Positions 49,100-61,564 of a stretch of DNA of 64,000 nt are shown in pieces (within the stretch, counting starts at the first letter, position 1; every line of letters starts with the position of its first letter). This stretch comes from Prunella strophiata (taxonomy: Eukaryota; Chordata; Aves; Passeriformes; Prunellidae): the NCBI GenBank assembly GCA_036583965.1, contig JAZBQD010000017.1, forward strand, positions 26,570,385 through 26,634,384, read 5' to 3'. The notes below the pieces were generated by a model that was not told the origin of the DNA, did no database searches, and saw nothing but the letters and a program-made list of their open reading frames with translations. Position numbers and translations under genes: made by a program.

Positions 49100-49620
49100 T
49101 GAATTTTTTTGCTTTTAGAATAACAGGACAGTGTTTTAATTTAGAACATTAGTCACACAGTTTAGGTGACAAAACAGTGAGCAAATTGTATTTTGCAGAC
49201 GAAACAAGGGGATTAGACAACTGCTACCAGTGAAATAAATTCTAGCTATTATTTCCAGATATCAGATTTAACACAGGTAAGGGAGTTCTTGACCAATCAT
49301 AGGTAAACTATTTTATCATTGTATCCCCGTAAAATGAAAAAGGTTTCTTCCTGCAATTAAATTCCCCATCTCAAAGCCTAACCAAACTGTGCATTACATT
49401 GGCAATGTAAGGAAACTGATCTCTGATTATCCATGACAATAATTTGGCTAATGGTAGCACTTTTAGGAGCCCTCCTGCAAACAGTTTGCCAGCTGCTGAC
49501 ATGCCATATGCACTGAGAAAATTAGCCTAATTGCTTTGTCTGCAGCTGACATAATTCCCAGTTAGTACATGTGGGTTTGTGGAATGCATGTGTAATTTGG
49601 ACGACGAGGATAACTGTGAA
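49100..49620. promoter_or_regulatory. possible conserved non-coding block
   Basis: About 500 bp without simple repeats or recognised transposons. It contains a motif-dense part around 49.48-49.60 kb (attagcctaattgc, tgcagctgac, taattcccagttag). The texture resembles a conserved non-coding element. Weak evidence, stated as a hypothesis only. Confidence 0.2.
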
Positions 49621-51978
49621 CACAAGATACCTGTTCAGCCAGGCTGACACCTGAGGCTCTTGCTCCTTCTGCAAACCAAGTCTGTTAACCTTGAGCCTGC
49701 TCTACTGCCCCAGCAAGACTCTGGCTACGTGTGATCTAAAGAGCCTGGGCCTTTGTCACACTATGACCCATTTGGCAGAAGATCACACTGCCTCATCAAA
49801 GGCCCTGCAACACAAATTCTGCACAGTGCTCACTCCAGATACTGTAGCAACCCTGAAGGTGACCTTGCTTCCTTTTTCATTTACTCACTACGAATTTATT
49901 ATACAAGGTATTGGTATGCAGGAAAGTGTTCCTATGCACTGAGAAACACAAGATCCTTACTAACATTTTCAGATAAAAATCTGTGTTGTAACACAGGACT
50001 CAACAAAGAAATATACAGAGCAACATATAAAATGTCCAATACGTATTTTCTTGGTGAACAAATAAGCAATTATCAAATGCTCTGAAAGCATTACAAATGC
50101 TACAAGTGACCCTACAGGACCAGTGAATTTGCTTTCAAAGGATGTAGACTACTAATTGTGAATAGTCCCAATCTCCCTCCAGACCAAGGACCTCTGTAAG
50201 AAGAGGTTCTGTCTTTTGACACAGCACAAACCTTCTCCTTCTTCTGACCTCTTAATTCAGCCAGTGACTCAGCCTGATATCAGAGGGCAAACACTTACCT
50301 GATGAGATTGAAAGCTGAGGTCCAGACCTGCTGTGATAATTAAAGATCATCAAGTGCTTTTTGTAAGTGGAGGTTTGTTTCCTGGCTAAATTGCACTTCA
50401 GGTAATGGCACTCTTAAATCACCTTAAATCACCTCCCTGGCTCAAACAGAAGAGTTTCATCCCCGGCATAGTTTCAACTGGAGACTGACACCTTCACTTT
50501 CTTTTCTGCTGGGATCATCAGCATATTCAGCCTTACACAATGCAGAATTTCCCCTCAAAGGCTGCAGAAGTTCAAGCCACCTGGCTCCAATCCCGTTTCA
50601 CAGCTTGTGTGTTAATTAATGAGACACTGTTACTCAGGCCAGACACTGAAGGGTTGGGGTTGGCACTGTGGTGATCCAAAGCTGCATGGTCTGCAGGAAA
50701 GTTGAGTCAGACTCTGATTTTCAGGCAACCAGGGAGATAATTTTTTTTCTTCTTAAACAGACAGGAAATGGTGCTGTGATGACTACTTTAAACCTAGAAG
50801 GCTTCAGAGACAAAGTACATGTCAGAATAAGGCCAGACAATTAGCCCTAACTTCCTGCCACTAGCTACAAAGTATTCTGGTAAGAAGGAAGGGTATGATT
50901 TAATCTCATGGTCATTCACTGGGTTGCTACAGAGGCCCCCAGCAGCAGTGTTACCAGCAGTGTGAAGGTCTGGAGAGTTATTGCCCATACTCACTTTGAC
51001 AGAACATAAGATGGTGTCTGTAGGAGGCTCTGCCATCAACATCAGCTGGCTGCTGTAAGACACCAGGGTGTTTAACTCCTTGTTGCTTGACACAACAGGG
51101 ATGCTGGGACTCTGAGGTTTTTTAGTCTCTAGCAATAAACACATTGCAATTGCTCAAAGCCATCCCTACTCCTGTGCCATCAGACTGTCTCTGTTCATCT
51201 TAATTTCTGACCTTTCTGTGTCTGGTATCTTAGTCTGTCTTTCTTGCCAGTCTTCTGCTATGACATACTTTTTCCTCAACAGCCCTAGGATTTTGTGCTT
51301 CTGATCCTCCTCTGCTATGCCCCACATCTAGTTCATTTCGTCTCTCAACATTAAGACTTCCATTAACCACACTAAATTTCTCCTGGATGTTAGGATAGGA
51401 AGCACTCCAAAACACAAGGCAATGCATTCTACAAAGACAGGTCCAGAGAATGCCCACAGCAATAAGTATGGTGTCCCAGTATGAATAGCAGAGAACAATC
51501 ACATTGACATCCATAGAGACAGTGGATCCTAGTCATCCTCTTGTGGCAGACAGCAAGTCAACCTACTCCTGGAGCTGCTGTCCAGGACCTCTTCAGGCAG
51601 ACCTTAGAGTAGCTTGTCTGGAATTGCAGATGTGGAAATAACAGACCTTTGTGTTGAATTTCATGACCATCACTGGACACATGGGATACATACATGCCCT
51701 CCCAGCTGCCTTGCTGATACATAAAAACTACAACCTACCATCACTCTATGCCAGCTAAGAGCGGGCATAGAACCCCTCTTCTTAGAGTGGTTTGTCAGCA
51801 AAAAGCTGAAAGTGTAGTCTCACCATTGACTTTTAACAGCCAAAGTGAATGGCACTTTCTAAACAATTTTGTGCCAGATGAAATAAATCTAAGCAATTTG
51901 TCTTTTCAATGTCACCTTCTTTCTTTGTTGCTGACTACTCTTACTATCCTGCCTCATGAAGCCCAGACAAAAGGATTA
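49621..51978. other. non-coding DNA, no gene recognised
   Basis: Two minus-strand frames, 50794-51144 (116 codons) and 51230-51514 (94 codons), are the longest here. Neither has a recognisable domain. No repeats identified. Confidence 0.55.
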
Positions 51979-52110
51979 CAGAATCACAGAATACACTGAG
52001 TTGAAAGGGACCCACAAGGATCATCAAGTCCAAGTCCTGACCCTCAGCAGGATCATCCTCAAGAGTCACACCAGGTGCCAAAGAGTATTTTCCAAGAAAA
52101 TGCAGAATTA
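51979..52110 (-). mobile_element. CR1 LINE 3' end, 5'-truncated
   Basis: Reverse complement of the typical bird CR1 3' end: acagaatcacagaat, then gagttgaaagggacccacaaggatcatcaagtcc and, further in, caagagtcacaccaggtgcc. On the minus strand it therefore ends with the usual 'gactt-gatgatccttgtgggtccc...attctgtgattctg' tail. The rest of the element is missing or too diverged beyond about 52.11 kb. Confidence 0.92.
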
Positions 52111-52659
52111 CTCCATTTGATTCTGCTCTCCCCATGCCACAGGATTACTTCATTTGCCAGTAGTCTGGAGTGCTTTGGGCCCAAAATCTCAGAAGTCTGA
52201 GCAGTCTGCCATGGAAAACACACAGGTCATCATCAAAATGTCATGGGGGAATGTGAGATTTCAGCAGGAGAGAACAGTGCAGCTCGTTTCATAAGAGCCA
52301 CATCAGATCACCTCATGTAAACAAAGCCAGCAAGGGTTTTCAGAAGGCAAACATACCTGTGTTCACTTCATGTGGGATGCAGGTGTTTTCCACCAAAGCG
52401 ATACCTGTGGGATCTTCTCTTATTTGGTGGAAGGGAACTAAACCCAAATGATGTTCTAACTTTGAGATGCAGCATTTCTTTCATCTGGTCCCAAGTAACA
52501 TTGCTTTCTGATTTATGTCCCATATATTAAATAATTTACAACCAAGGGACCTGCTGGGCTGGCTGACACTCATCTTTTTGCCAGGTTCATAGCACAGAAT
52601 ATTTGAGTTTCTTTTTTTGTTTGTATTAGTCTGCAGAGAAAAGGATTTGATCCATTTAA
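52111..52659. other. non-coding spacer
   Basis: Unique-looking sequence between the CR1 fragment and the TAATTA cluster. No gene or repeat recognised. Confidence 0.6.
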
Positions 52660-53000
52660 AGAAGCGGTGGTGTTTCCTGCTCGAGCTTTCATTTGTTTGG
52701 GTATTTTTTGTTGTTATTTTTTTCTTGTAATTAGGGATACACAGTTTATATTGCCTTTAATCACAGCATATGCACTCCATAATTACTCTGTAAATACATG
52801 CATATGAATTGTTTATATGTGTGGAGGTGGGAGAGCAAGAAAGTAGAGGTAATTATGTGTATAGGGAAATGTAATGATTAATTATCTGGAGTACATAATC
52901 TTACCAAGAGGCTTGATAAAGAGCAAGCGCAACTGTCTCTCCCGTGTGTTAATTACTTACAGAGAGTTTGATCCAGCTGTTTCTACTCATGGAAATTCCC
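52660..53000. promoter_or_regulatory. candidate enhancer with five TAATTA cores
   Basis: TAATTA occurs at 52728, 52780, 52850, 52879 and 52950: five exact cores in 228 bp, when well under one would be expected in sequence of this composition. Other motifs include cctttaatcaca and catatgaattg. The block is unique and free of transposon signatures. Inference: a homeodomain-responsive conserved element. Its target gene lies outside this window or is not visible. Confidence 0.45.
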
Positions 53001-56000
53001 ATTCCAGTCTATCTGAAGGGGAGTCCATAGGCTGAAACCTGTGAGTGCTTTCCCTGAGCAAACAAATCACATCCATGTACATTCACCCTAAAATGCATGA
53101 AGCTGCCATTAGGTCATGGGGTTGGTTATGCATTTAGCCCAGTTTAACCTTTCATCCTTGCACCAAAAAGGAAGAAATTAGATGTGTTATGACTGCAGTT
53201 CATCCAGTTCAGGGGAGACAGAAGAGAGCTGCGCACAGTTGAAAAGCTCTAACCCAGGATGTCTGAGTAAGCACAACATTTGTCATTGGTCTCTGTAGCA
53301 ACCAGGTACATGAAAGAAATTTTCTTTTTGCATCAATGACAGAGGGGACTGAGCCAGATTTTCATACCCTTCATCAAGGCAATTTTCCAAAAGAACTCCA
53401 CAGACTGAGCTGCTTGTAGGAAAAGCCTGCTTTTTTCCTTCCGGAGTCCAATGAATTAGCAAATAGTACTTTGCTAAAAAATTGCAGCATAACTTAAGTT
53501 TGGAAATTTTCAAGGGAAATGCCACTGTGTTGATGAACCAGGCACCACTTCCCTCAGGACTTAGTGGCCAGTCAAGCAGTATGACTCATCCTGGTGTGGA
53601 GGTGCTGCTTTGCATCAGGGAGCAGAGAAGAAGCAGAAAAAGAACCCCTAAACTCCCTGACTCATAAGTTTGTGCCAGCCAGGCACGGCATGGTGATACC
53701 AAATTAACATATATGATTTCTTACTACACATACAGACTACTACAGATCTTTCATTTTTGCTTAGCCAATTTTAGCACAAGTTTTTCTTTTCTAGTGTTGT
53801 GAAAAACAGCAGTACCTTTCTCTTTCTCATCCTTGCTGTCTCCAGAGGCCTCGCTTTACCACCAGTTGTGGTGACAAGCAGAGTTGATACAAGCATGTTC
53901 TGTTGAGAGCAGGGCAAGTCCCAGCTTAGATCATCACTTTCATAACTCCTGCTTCTGACTTTGGGGTCAGTAAATGTCCATTCATGATGGCTTCTTTCTC
54001 CTTTCACTACAGGTCTCCTCTCCAGAGGTACTGGCCCCACCCAACACACCTGCCATACATCATAGTAAGCCTGACCTGTCCGCATGCACATTTCCTCACA
54101 ATACTCTGTTTTTCCTCTTAGCAACCAAGCCCATCTGTCATTTCTTGCATGAACAGACTACATGAGAAAGTATGTTTTAAAAGTTCCCTTTGGTTATTGC
54201 AAACCTGGATCTGTGGAGACGCAAGTATGAACAGCACATCTTTTCCTAATACTCTCTTCCTAGATATTCATCCAACATTCCAAGGAAGTGAAATGGCCTA
54301 GCAGGAAAAAAATTGTAATGGGGCTCATCTTGCTCGAGGACAGATGTAAGAACTTGAATGCTGTACCAAGGGCATGCTTCTGCACTGCTACTTCACTGCA
54401 ACAGTCTGGTTCAGGAAACAGGATGTAGATACTCATCTTTCTAACATCAGTTTGGATATGAGTGCTTTTTATGGAGATGTCATTGCTTATTTTGCCTGAC
54501 TGAATGCAGTTCTGATTTTACAGGGAGCTTATTTCACTGGATTGCAATTATCCCATTTTGTTGAGTATACCTCTCCATTTCTTTCTTAGAACATTCCAAC
54601 CTGTGCTCTTACAGCTCATGTACCAGGACACAGTGTAATCATTGTCTGCTTAAAATCATCTCGACATAAAACTGAGATAAAAATTTTTTGCTTTTATTAC
54701 AAGCCCAAACATCAGTTAATTCCAGTCCAGAGATTAATGGAGTTAATGTTTATAAAACAGCATCAGGTTAATTACATCTGAAGCTACATTAATCCTTATA
54801 ATTTCATTCAACTTCTAAATGAAAAGGAACACTTCAATGTCTCAGTCAAGTTGTACTGAAATATTGCCCTATCTTTTCATAATTTCGGATCTTTCTTGTA
54901 GCAGAGAATAGGTATGAAGTTATAGCCTAAGGCTTCTGCAGTTCTTAGTTGCTCTTCATTACATTGAGAGTAGTCTCTTTTTAAATGTTTCTTCCTTCTT
55001 TGCAATCCGTCCTGTAAGTCAATTATATGAATATTGGAAACATCAATAATTATTAAAAATTTGGGAGCAATACTAGTTCCTTTTTTTTCACAGTGTTAGA
55101 GAATTCATTTATCTTAATGGCGTTGGTGGCATTCAGAACAATCTCAATCAATAGGCAGAATCTAATTTCACAGCTCTGATCCCTCCACAGCCAGATTGTC
55201 TCAGCTGCAGTGACACCTATCAAAACAGTGTGAGGTCCAACCCTCAATCAAATGCTGTTTGATGAAATCAAGCAGAGCACAACTTCTTCATGCTCCCACT
55301 TCCAAAAAGAGCTACAGGATCAGCACATCTCTGAAAAAAAAACAGCTCTATTGATACCAGACCTAATATAAATCAGTGAACTTTGTCTCAGCCTTAACAG
55401 TATTGAAAAAAACTGCAGTAAATTCATGGTTTGATGTGAAAGTTGATGGCTCCATTACCTCATTCATGCTAAGTACATCTTGACATTGCAAGGAACTGGG
55501 CCACAGAAACTACCACATGCAAAATGCCCAAATGCCTATGAAACAGACTATCTAAAAGGTAGTGTTACAGACAAATGTAGACTAAGTTTTGCTTTATTTT
55601 TCTATAAAAAATAGCTAACTGCAATCCTTGCAAAATAGGTGATAATTCACAGTATCTCTGCCATGATTTAAGTTACAGGACTCAAACACAGTACAATTGC
55701 TAAGGCTTTAGTTATGAAAGATAGCAGAACTATTTCCAGAACACTGAAAATGCAAATAACTTCTACAAACATGAGATCTTTCAAATTAAATTTAACAAAT
55801 TTAGCTTCATCAAGCACTTCCTTCCACTCCCAGAAGAGTACACTAGCTAAATATGTGGTGATGGTCTACAGGCTTGTCTCCTGATTTTCCAAGCTCCCCT
55901 TCCCCATCCAGACAGCACAGGCAGATCAGCTCACAGAGTAATGATGTACTAGATACAAAAGTCTTTCCAGCTTTTTGTGCAGAATTGCATTGCACAAATC

Positions 56001-57433
56001 AAAGTATAAGCTTTAATTGTGTAAGCCCAAGTGAAAGCTTGTTTAAAGAGACATCATAAGAGTTCGAACTTCTTAAATAATCAGCAGGAACTTACTTGAT
56101 ATTAATAACCCATAGGTAAAAAATGACAAAATAACTTCACTTAAGTCGATGCTCTGGCTTCCAACATTAAAGGAGGTTCTTCATACCTTCAAGGGTGAGT
56201 CCAAGGAGCAGTAGTTCCTTACTGCTCTTGCATTAACAATTAGCATAACTTTTTAAAGTAACTTGGGTTATTTGATGTATTCTGTGCCTGCATCTGATTA
56301 GCAATAACTCAATACATAATTCAAAAAATGTCAGAAGCATTAATAGTACTGCAGAAATGTTGAGGATATCACAGCAGTCAGACCAGAAAAAAATAGAGGA
56401 GATCTCTAATATGGAAAACCATGAAGACTCTTCTCCCACAGCTCCTTCAGTGGGCAAAAGGAGTGCTGATCAGTCCCATTTTTACAAAAATTGCCCAGTA
56501 AGGAGCAACTGTAGCCCACCAATCTCTGGGGTAAAACCAATCTTCAGAGTTACACCATCCAATTCTGCACACACCTACTCCTAATTATGGATCACTGCTC
56601 CATGTGCAAAGGTCAAAACTGATATTTACCACCCCCATAATGTAGCATTTTACTCATTGCTATCCCATTTACTGACAAGGAAAGAGAAAAAATTGGAAAA
56701 TTAACTAGAATCACAGTATTTTGCTGTCAAAGCTAGTCTACTTCATGCCACCTTGTGGTTGGGCCACTGTCTTTAAAAGAAGCAGAGAGTAAACATTCTG
56801 ATCCTAGTCAGAATGACAGGATCCTGCAGAAATCCTGCACCCCCTTTCCTCAAGTATAAATGCTTACAGAAGATGAGGGTAACCAAGAACAGTGTCCAGC
56901 CTTATCACATCTCACAGTTCTGAGATATTTAGAAAGTGTTTCTGTAAAATGCTCTTTTCCCACTGGTTTCACTGGGTTTGCAGTGATAAACACTAACCCA
57001 CATCCTGGCTATCTGTTCAAAAGAGTAAAGTACAAAAGTTTCATGATGCATTTTAATCTGCTGTATGATCATATTGTATTATGATAACGTGGAGAAAAAA
57101 ATTAAACAAAAAATAGAATAGAAGGCAAATAAACATTGTGTTCCATTGTGGAGTAAGTGCAACTCAGTTAGAATATAGATGAAATTAAATTTTCAGTTCC
57201 TAAATTTCCAGAATTGCAAGAAATCCACCAATACCCAATGCAGAATATTTGTGAGCACTCTCACAAATAAATTAGGTACTAACATATCAGATCAAGGAAC
57301 AAATATTGTAATGCAAAAAAATTCTGTCAAGGAAGGAGAAGTCCATTAAATAGAAATTATTAGAAATATAGTTCCAAACCTTATACAGTGTTTTACAGAA
57401 AATTTTTCTTGTTTTGGAAAATGTATATACATT
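53001..57433. other. non-coding DNA
   Basis: No gene recognised. A 117-codon minus-strand frame at 53.77-54.12 kb has no known domain and is crossed by a plus-strand frame. The TAATTA/ATTA-rich block near 54.7 kb is listed separately. Confidence 0.6.
54680..54830. promoter_or_regulatory. possible regulatory block, ATTA-rich
   Basis: Contains cagttaattcc, agattaatgg, agttaatgtt, ggttaattac (TAATTA at 54769) and cattaatcc within about 100 bp, in non-repetitive sequence. Resembles the 52.7 kb cluster in motif type. Conservation untested. Confidence 0.3.
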
Positions 57434-57574
57434 GGAATAGGTTGCCCAGGGAGGTGATGGAGTCCCCATGCCTGGAGGCATTGAAGATGTGGTTTAGTGG
57501 TTCAGGGCTTACAGTGGCAGTGCAAGGTGAATGGTTGGACTGGACAAGGCCTCTTCCAACCTTGATTCTGTAGT
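57434..57574 (+). mobile_element. CR1 LINE 3' end, 5'-truncated
   Basis: Plus-strand CR1: 'ggaataggttgcccagggag', 'gtgatggagtccccatgcctggagg' and the closing 'ggttggactggacaaggcct-cttccaacct-gattctgt'. These are the classic closing segments of bird CR1 before its attctatg-type tail. The terminal microsatellite is reduced to a single unit. The 5' part is absent. Confidence 0.93.
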
Positions 57575-57638
57575 CACCACTTACTTTGGGATCCTTGCTG
57601 TCTTTTGAATTTCTTTGATTCAGCTTTAAAGCATCTTT

Positions 57639-57660
57639 AAAGCCCACTTTGGTGGGCTTT
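57639..57660. repeat. 9-bp perfect hairpin
   Basis: aaagcccac (57639-57647), loop tttg, then gtgggcttt (57652-57660). It lies 65 bp after the CR1 tail and is preceded by a small direct repeat of tttaaagc. Too small for a microRNA call. Confidence 0.75.
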
Positions 57661-59079
57661 GAATCAAGACCCACAAGCTGCAGGCACTGTAATTAAATGC
57701 TTCCACTCTATAACTGAAATGACTATTAGTGAAGCAAATGAAGTTAAGTCTGCAGAGCGTGTCTGCAGTAAAACAAGTCTGGAGCAGATCTTAGACTTCC
57801 TACAAAGCATCTCTGCAGCTGAAAAATTCCTTGGCTTTTTCTGTGATAAAAATCACTACAGATATTCATGACATTATAATTCTTCAGAATGTGAGTAACT
57901 GTGATAATGAGTGGACTAAGGCCTTGATTCAGTATTGCCCTCCATTATTATTCTGTTACAAAGGTATCAGCATCAGGACCCAGGAGATTTATGTGCTGCC
58001 AGCCTGAATTCTGGAAAGGGGAAATGAAGCAGTTGGGGCAGTTGTTGGTGCTTTGGCAAAGGCAGTACTTCACTTCTTGAAATCAGACACTTGAGCATCA
58101 GTGAACTCTAGAGTTATGGCCTATAGCTCAGTTTGGGGAGATTCACCCTGGCCCTCTTTCACAACAAATCCCCTCTGCTTTAGCAGCATAAGTGGAGAGA
58201 AACATACTGCAGCATTTCATTTCTGGTACTCTGCCCTGCAGCCAGCACCCTGCGCTAGGTAACACTTAAAATGGAAAATGCCTAAATGAGTTTTTGAGCT
58301 GTTTATGGAGTGCTAGGAAAAAAAATTTAAAAAAAAAATTTAAAAAAGCATCTACTACAAGCTGTTGTTAAATATCTACTGCAGCCTGCTCATATTTGTC
58401 TTTCAGTGAAAACTTAAACAATGATTGTTAATGCACTTTGTGGAGTGACAGCCACGGTCTGCATGAGCGTCATGCCCCACAGGTCCTCAGCAATGCAGTG
58501 CACTACACGTGCACAGGTGGAGGGCTCTGTGAACAAAGTGAAAACACAAAACACCACAGAAGCAGGGGCAGCCTCTGAGAACAAAATGTCTGATACAGAA
58601 TAATAAGCAAAGCCATGGAAATTTCAGTTGAAATGAGGTGGGTGAGCAATCTCAAGAGCCACAACAACAGAGTAGTGGAACAAATGACCAGTGTCCACCC
58701 CCTCCTGGCTGAGCTCTGGTTGTCATTTCCCTGCTGTCCTCCCCAGCCTGCAGTTTGCTTCCCACATGGATGAGTAATCCAGCTTCAGCGGGGTTAGAGA
58801 GTTTGCTCACCCCAGCACTCCTCATCCTGGTAACTAGGACAGTGCTTTGACCTGCAGGAGCAAAATATCTAGAGCCCTCTTGCTGAGGAGATGGATTTCA
58901 TTGCATGGGGAAAAGAAGTTATGGAAACTTCATACAGAAATTCACCATGGACAGGAACCTAGCACCAATCTTTAAAAACAGGCTGTATCTCAGGCTTATT
59001 TTCTACCTTAGAAGAAGGATATTTGTGTGAATTAGAGTGCGTCCACACTTGAATGTAACGTTCTATGTGCAACTGCCAA
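57661..59079. other. non-coding DNA, no gene recognised
   Basis: Unique-looking sequence with frames under 75 codons and a short A-rich run at 58.32-58.35 kb. Nothing else identified. Confidence 0.65.
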
Positions 59080-59420
59080 AATTTAGAAAATATTTAATTA
59101 TTCTTTAACGCCTCGCCTTTTTTCATGTTCCTTTGCACAACAGTTGCTGCCTAAGCAAAAAACTAGTTTGGGGATTTTTAAATGTGCTTCAGGGGAAGAG
59201 TCTCCAAAGCAACATTCATGTGACAAAATGACTAGAACTGCCTGACAATCTTTGAATTCATGCCATTTCAATTAAAATGGTTTTAAAAAACCATCATTTT
59301 CACAGGAGGCTTGTTCATTGTAGCCATAAGACAAAAGACAACATCCACCATGTTAATTAAATAGGAGAGAGGGAAAAAGAGAAAGTAGAAGTTAGGAACT
59401 AATTAGCATAATACAGATAA
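59080..59420. promoter_or_regulatory. possible regulatory block, TAATTA and palindrome
   Basis: TAATTA at 59095, 59354 and 59400, plus a near-palindrome atggtttt-aa-aaaaccat at 59277-59294. Non-repetitive. Candidate conserved non-coding element on motif grounds only. Confidence 0.3.
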
Positions 59421-59662
59421 TGGGTGAAAGAACCCCTAGAAATACAAGACAGGAGAAAAGTAAGTTTTGCTAAGGACAGGATGAATAATAAATTTTATTC
59501 CCTGCTAAAAACACATTCTTGACCATTATCATACTCAGCCTTTTTCAAAAGTGAAATGTAAATATAGATTTTTCTATTCCTTCATGCACTAACAGGATTT
59601 TGGGGGAAAGATGAATGGGAGCTGCTAAGAGAGCTCTGTAAGAAGTGACAGTTTAATAAATT

Positions 59663-59680
59663 AAAAAAAAAAAAAAAAAA
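59663..59680. repeat. poly(A) tract, A18
   Basis: Eighteen A following gtttaataaatt. No retroposed body recognised upstream. Confidence 0.95.
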
Positions 59681-61548
59681 GAAAGAAAAGCCTTTACATG
59701 CAAAATAAACAAATGTTACTGGTCTTACATACATACATAATTCATCCACCATGAGGTTGCTGTTTGACCAAGGACCCTGGCTGGTTGGCTACCCACTACA
59801 TCAAGGTGTGTTATGAGGGACTCTGTCCCAAACCTACCCACAAACACTTTGTGTCATCAGACCAGAGAACCCCAAGCTGATGCCTCCTGGGAAGCTGTGC
59901 TACACCTTTAGTGTGACTAGCATTGGTTTAACCAACTGGTCTAACCATGTGACTGAACAGAGACTGAGGGCCCATCCTTCACAGCTGCTATTTTTTGTGT
60001 GTCTTTTATGGGATATTTCATGCATGTTTATTCAACAGTTCGTTTGGATGCTGGCCAATAATCTGCAGGTACACAGAGATTTTGATTTATTCTAAGGCAA
60101 GGCATTTGCCAGGGCAGAGAGGTGTATTGCACACCATGTTGTGTTACCAATAAAACCAACACATCACTTAATATATATTATTAGAAACACTATCATTTTC
60201 CCTGCATCTGTTTCTTCAGCAGTTTGAGGAGTTAACAGGCAAAGAAGCCTATAGAGCTGATCCCTCTGCTCAAAGGAGCAGAGCACTTTGAATTGCTTTG
60301 ACAATGGTTTGGTTCATTTTATTTCATCACAGTAGGGAATAAAGTCCTCTGCAGAAGGGAAGACATAACAGGAAATCACAGCCAGGATTATAAGCATCAG
60401 TTTATGGAGGGGAAATTATTAATTCTTCTCATTTCTGTTGAACCTACTTATTTTTGAGGCATGGAGCAAGCTCTGAGTAGAAGCTGCATGAGAGATAGGC
60501 AGGAGCTGGAGCCATAGTCCCCAAAACCTGCATCAATTACAGCACAACCCTTGATCAAAAAATTCAAGTGTCCTGAGTAGTGACTGCCATTATATTTGCA
60601 GCTGACATTTTATGAGCTATTCCTGCTTCAACTCAAGAATTAGCTTGAGAGTTAGCTGCATCCCACAGAGTAATGTGTTAATCACTAGCACTGTAACTAC
60701 AATAAAAGGGACATTCACTGCCTTTAGCGTACCAGTTGCCTCCACTGAGCTTCATTCACTAGGACCAGCATCTTCTGATTAGCTGCAGGGACACCCTCTG
60801 GAGTCACATTAATCCTGTCAATTCAGTCAGACTCTGTGGCTCTGCAGGATATGGCTGCTATCTACAGGATCACAGAGATGCTCTTCTGCTAGTTCAAGTT
60901 CAGCATGGGTCCCAAGGCAAAAGCTGCAAACACCTTCCCACGTGTGCTCTGTGAGGAGGGCTGCACAGAGACCTATCAGGGCCTTCAGCCACAGGAGTAG
61001 CAGCTCAGCAGGTGGGTGGCAGGACAGAGGGGATGTCAGTGAGGGGCTGGAATGGTCACGGTGGAATGCAGCCTCAGCAGCCTTCCAGCACTGAGATCAC
61101 TCCTGTAGCCAGTCACCTTGGGTCTGCTCACTTGGTCCCTGAGGGGGAGAGCAGGCACATACACACCAAGGAGGATTGCATTGTCAGGGATAAGTGCTTG
61201 CAATAACCACCCCAGTGGAGGCCCCACCAGCATCAGTCCTGTGTGAAGGGAGTTCCTTTCTTCATCTCTTTGGGCACTCAAAGAGGAGATACTGCCCAGA
61301 CACCCTCTCTGCCTGTCCTGACCTGCCCTGAGAAGTGGCTATCTGGGACTGCCTTACCAGGAAGATTCACAAGGTGTCCAAGAATAAGCTCCTCTTTTCA
61401 TATCCCCCACTCTTGGGAGGTGCTCCAAGACCACTGTGATAAATAAATAGATGGCTAAATGCCATCTGTTAAAGTAAATTAACAAGAAACAAGTAACAAG
61501 CTGGCTGGGTGGGAAAGATTTCCTTGGCAGTTTGTTTTTTGGTTTTGG

Positions 61549-61564
61549 TTTTTTTTTTTTTTTT
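61549..61564. repeat. poly(T) tract, T16
   Basis: Sixteen T after a tttggttttgg stretch, similar in texture to the T/G tract at 44.3 kb. Simple sequence. Confidence 0.9.

Noticed and set aside
50794..51514. Two minus-strand frames of 116 and 94 codons suspected as exons
   Set aside because: No recognisable family, domain or consistent splice sites; lengths are within chance for this composition.
57639..57660. microRNA precursor
   Set aside because: The stem is only 9 bp, far short of a pre-miRNA.
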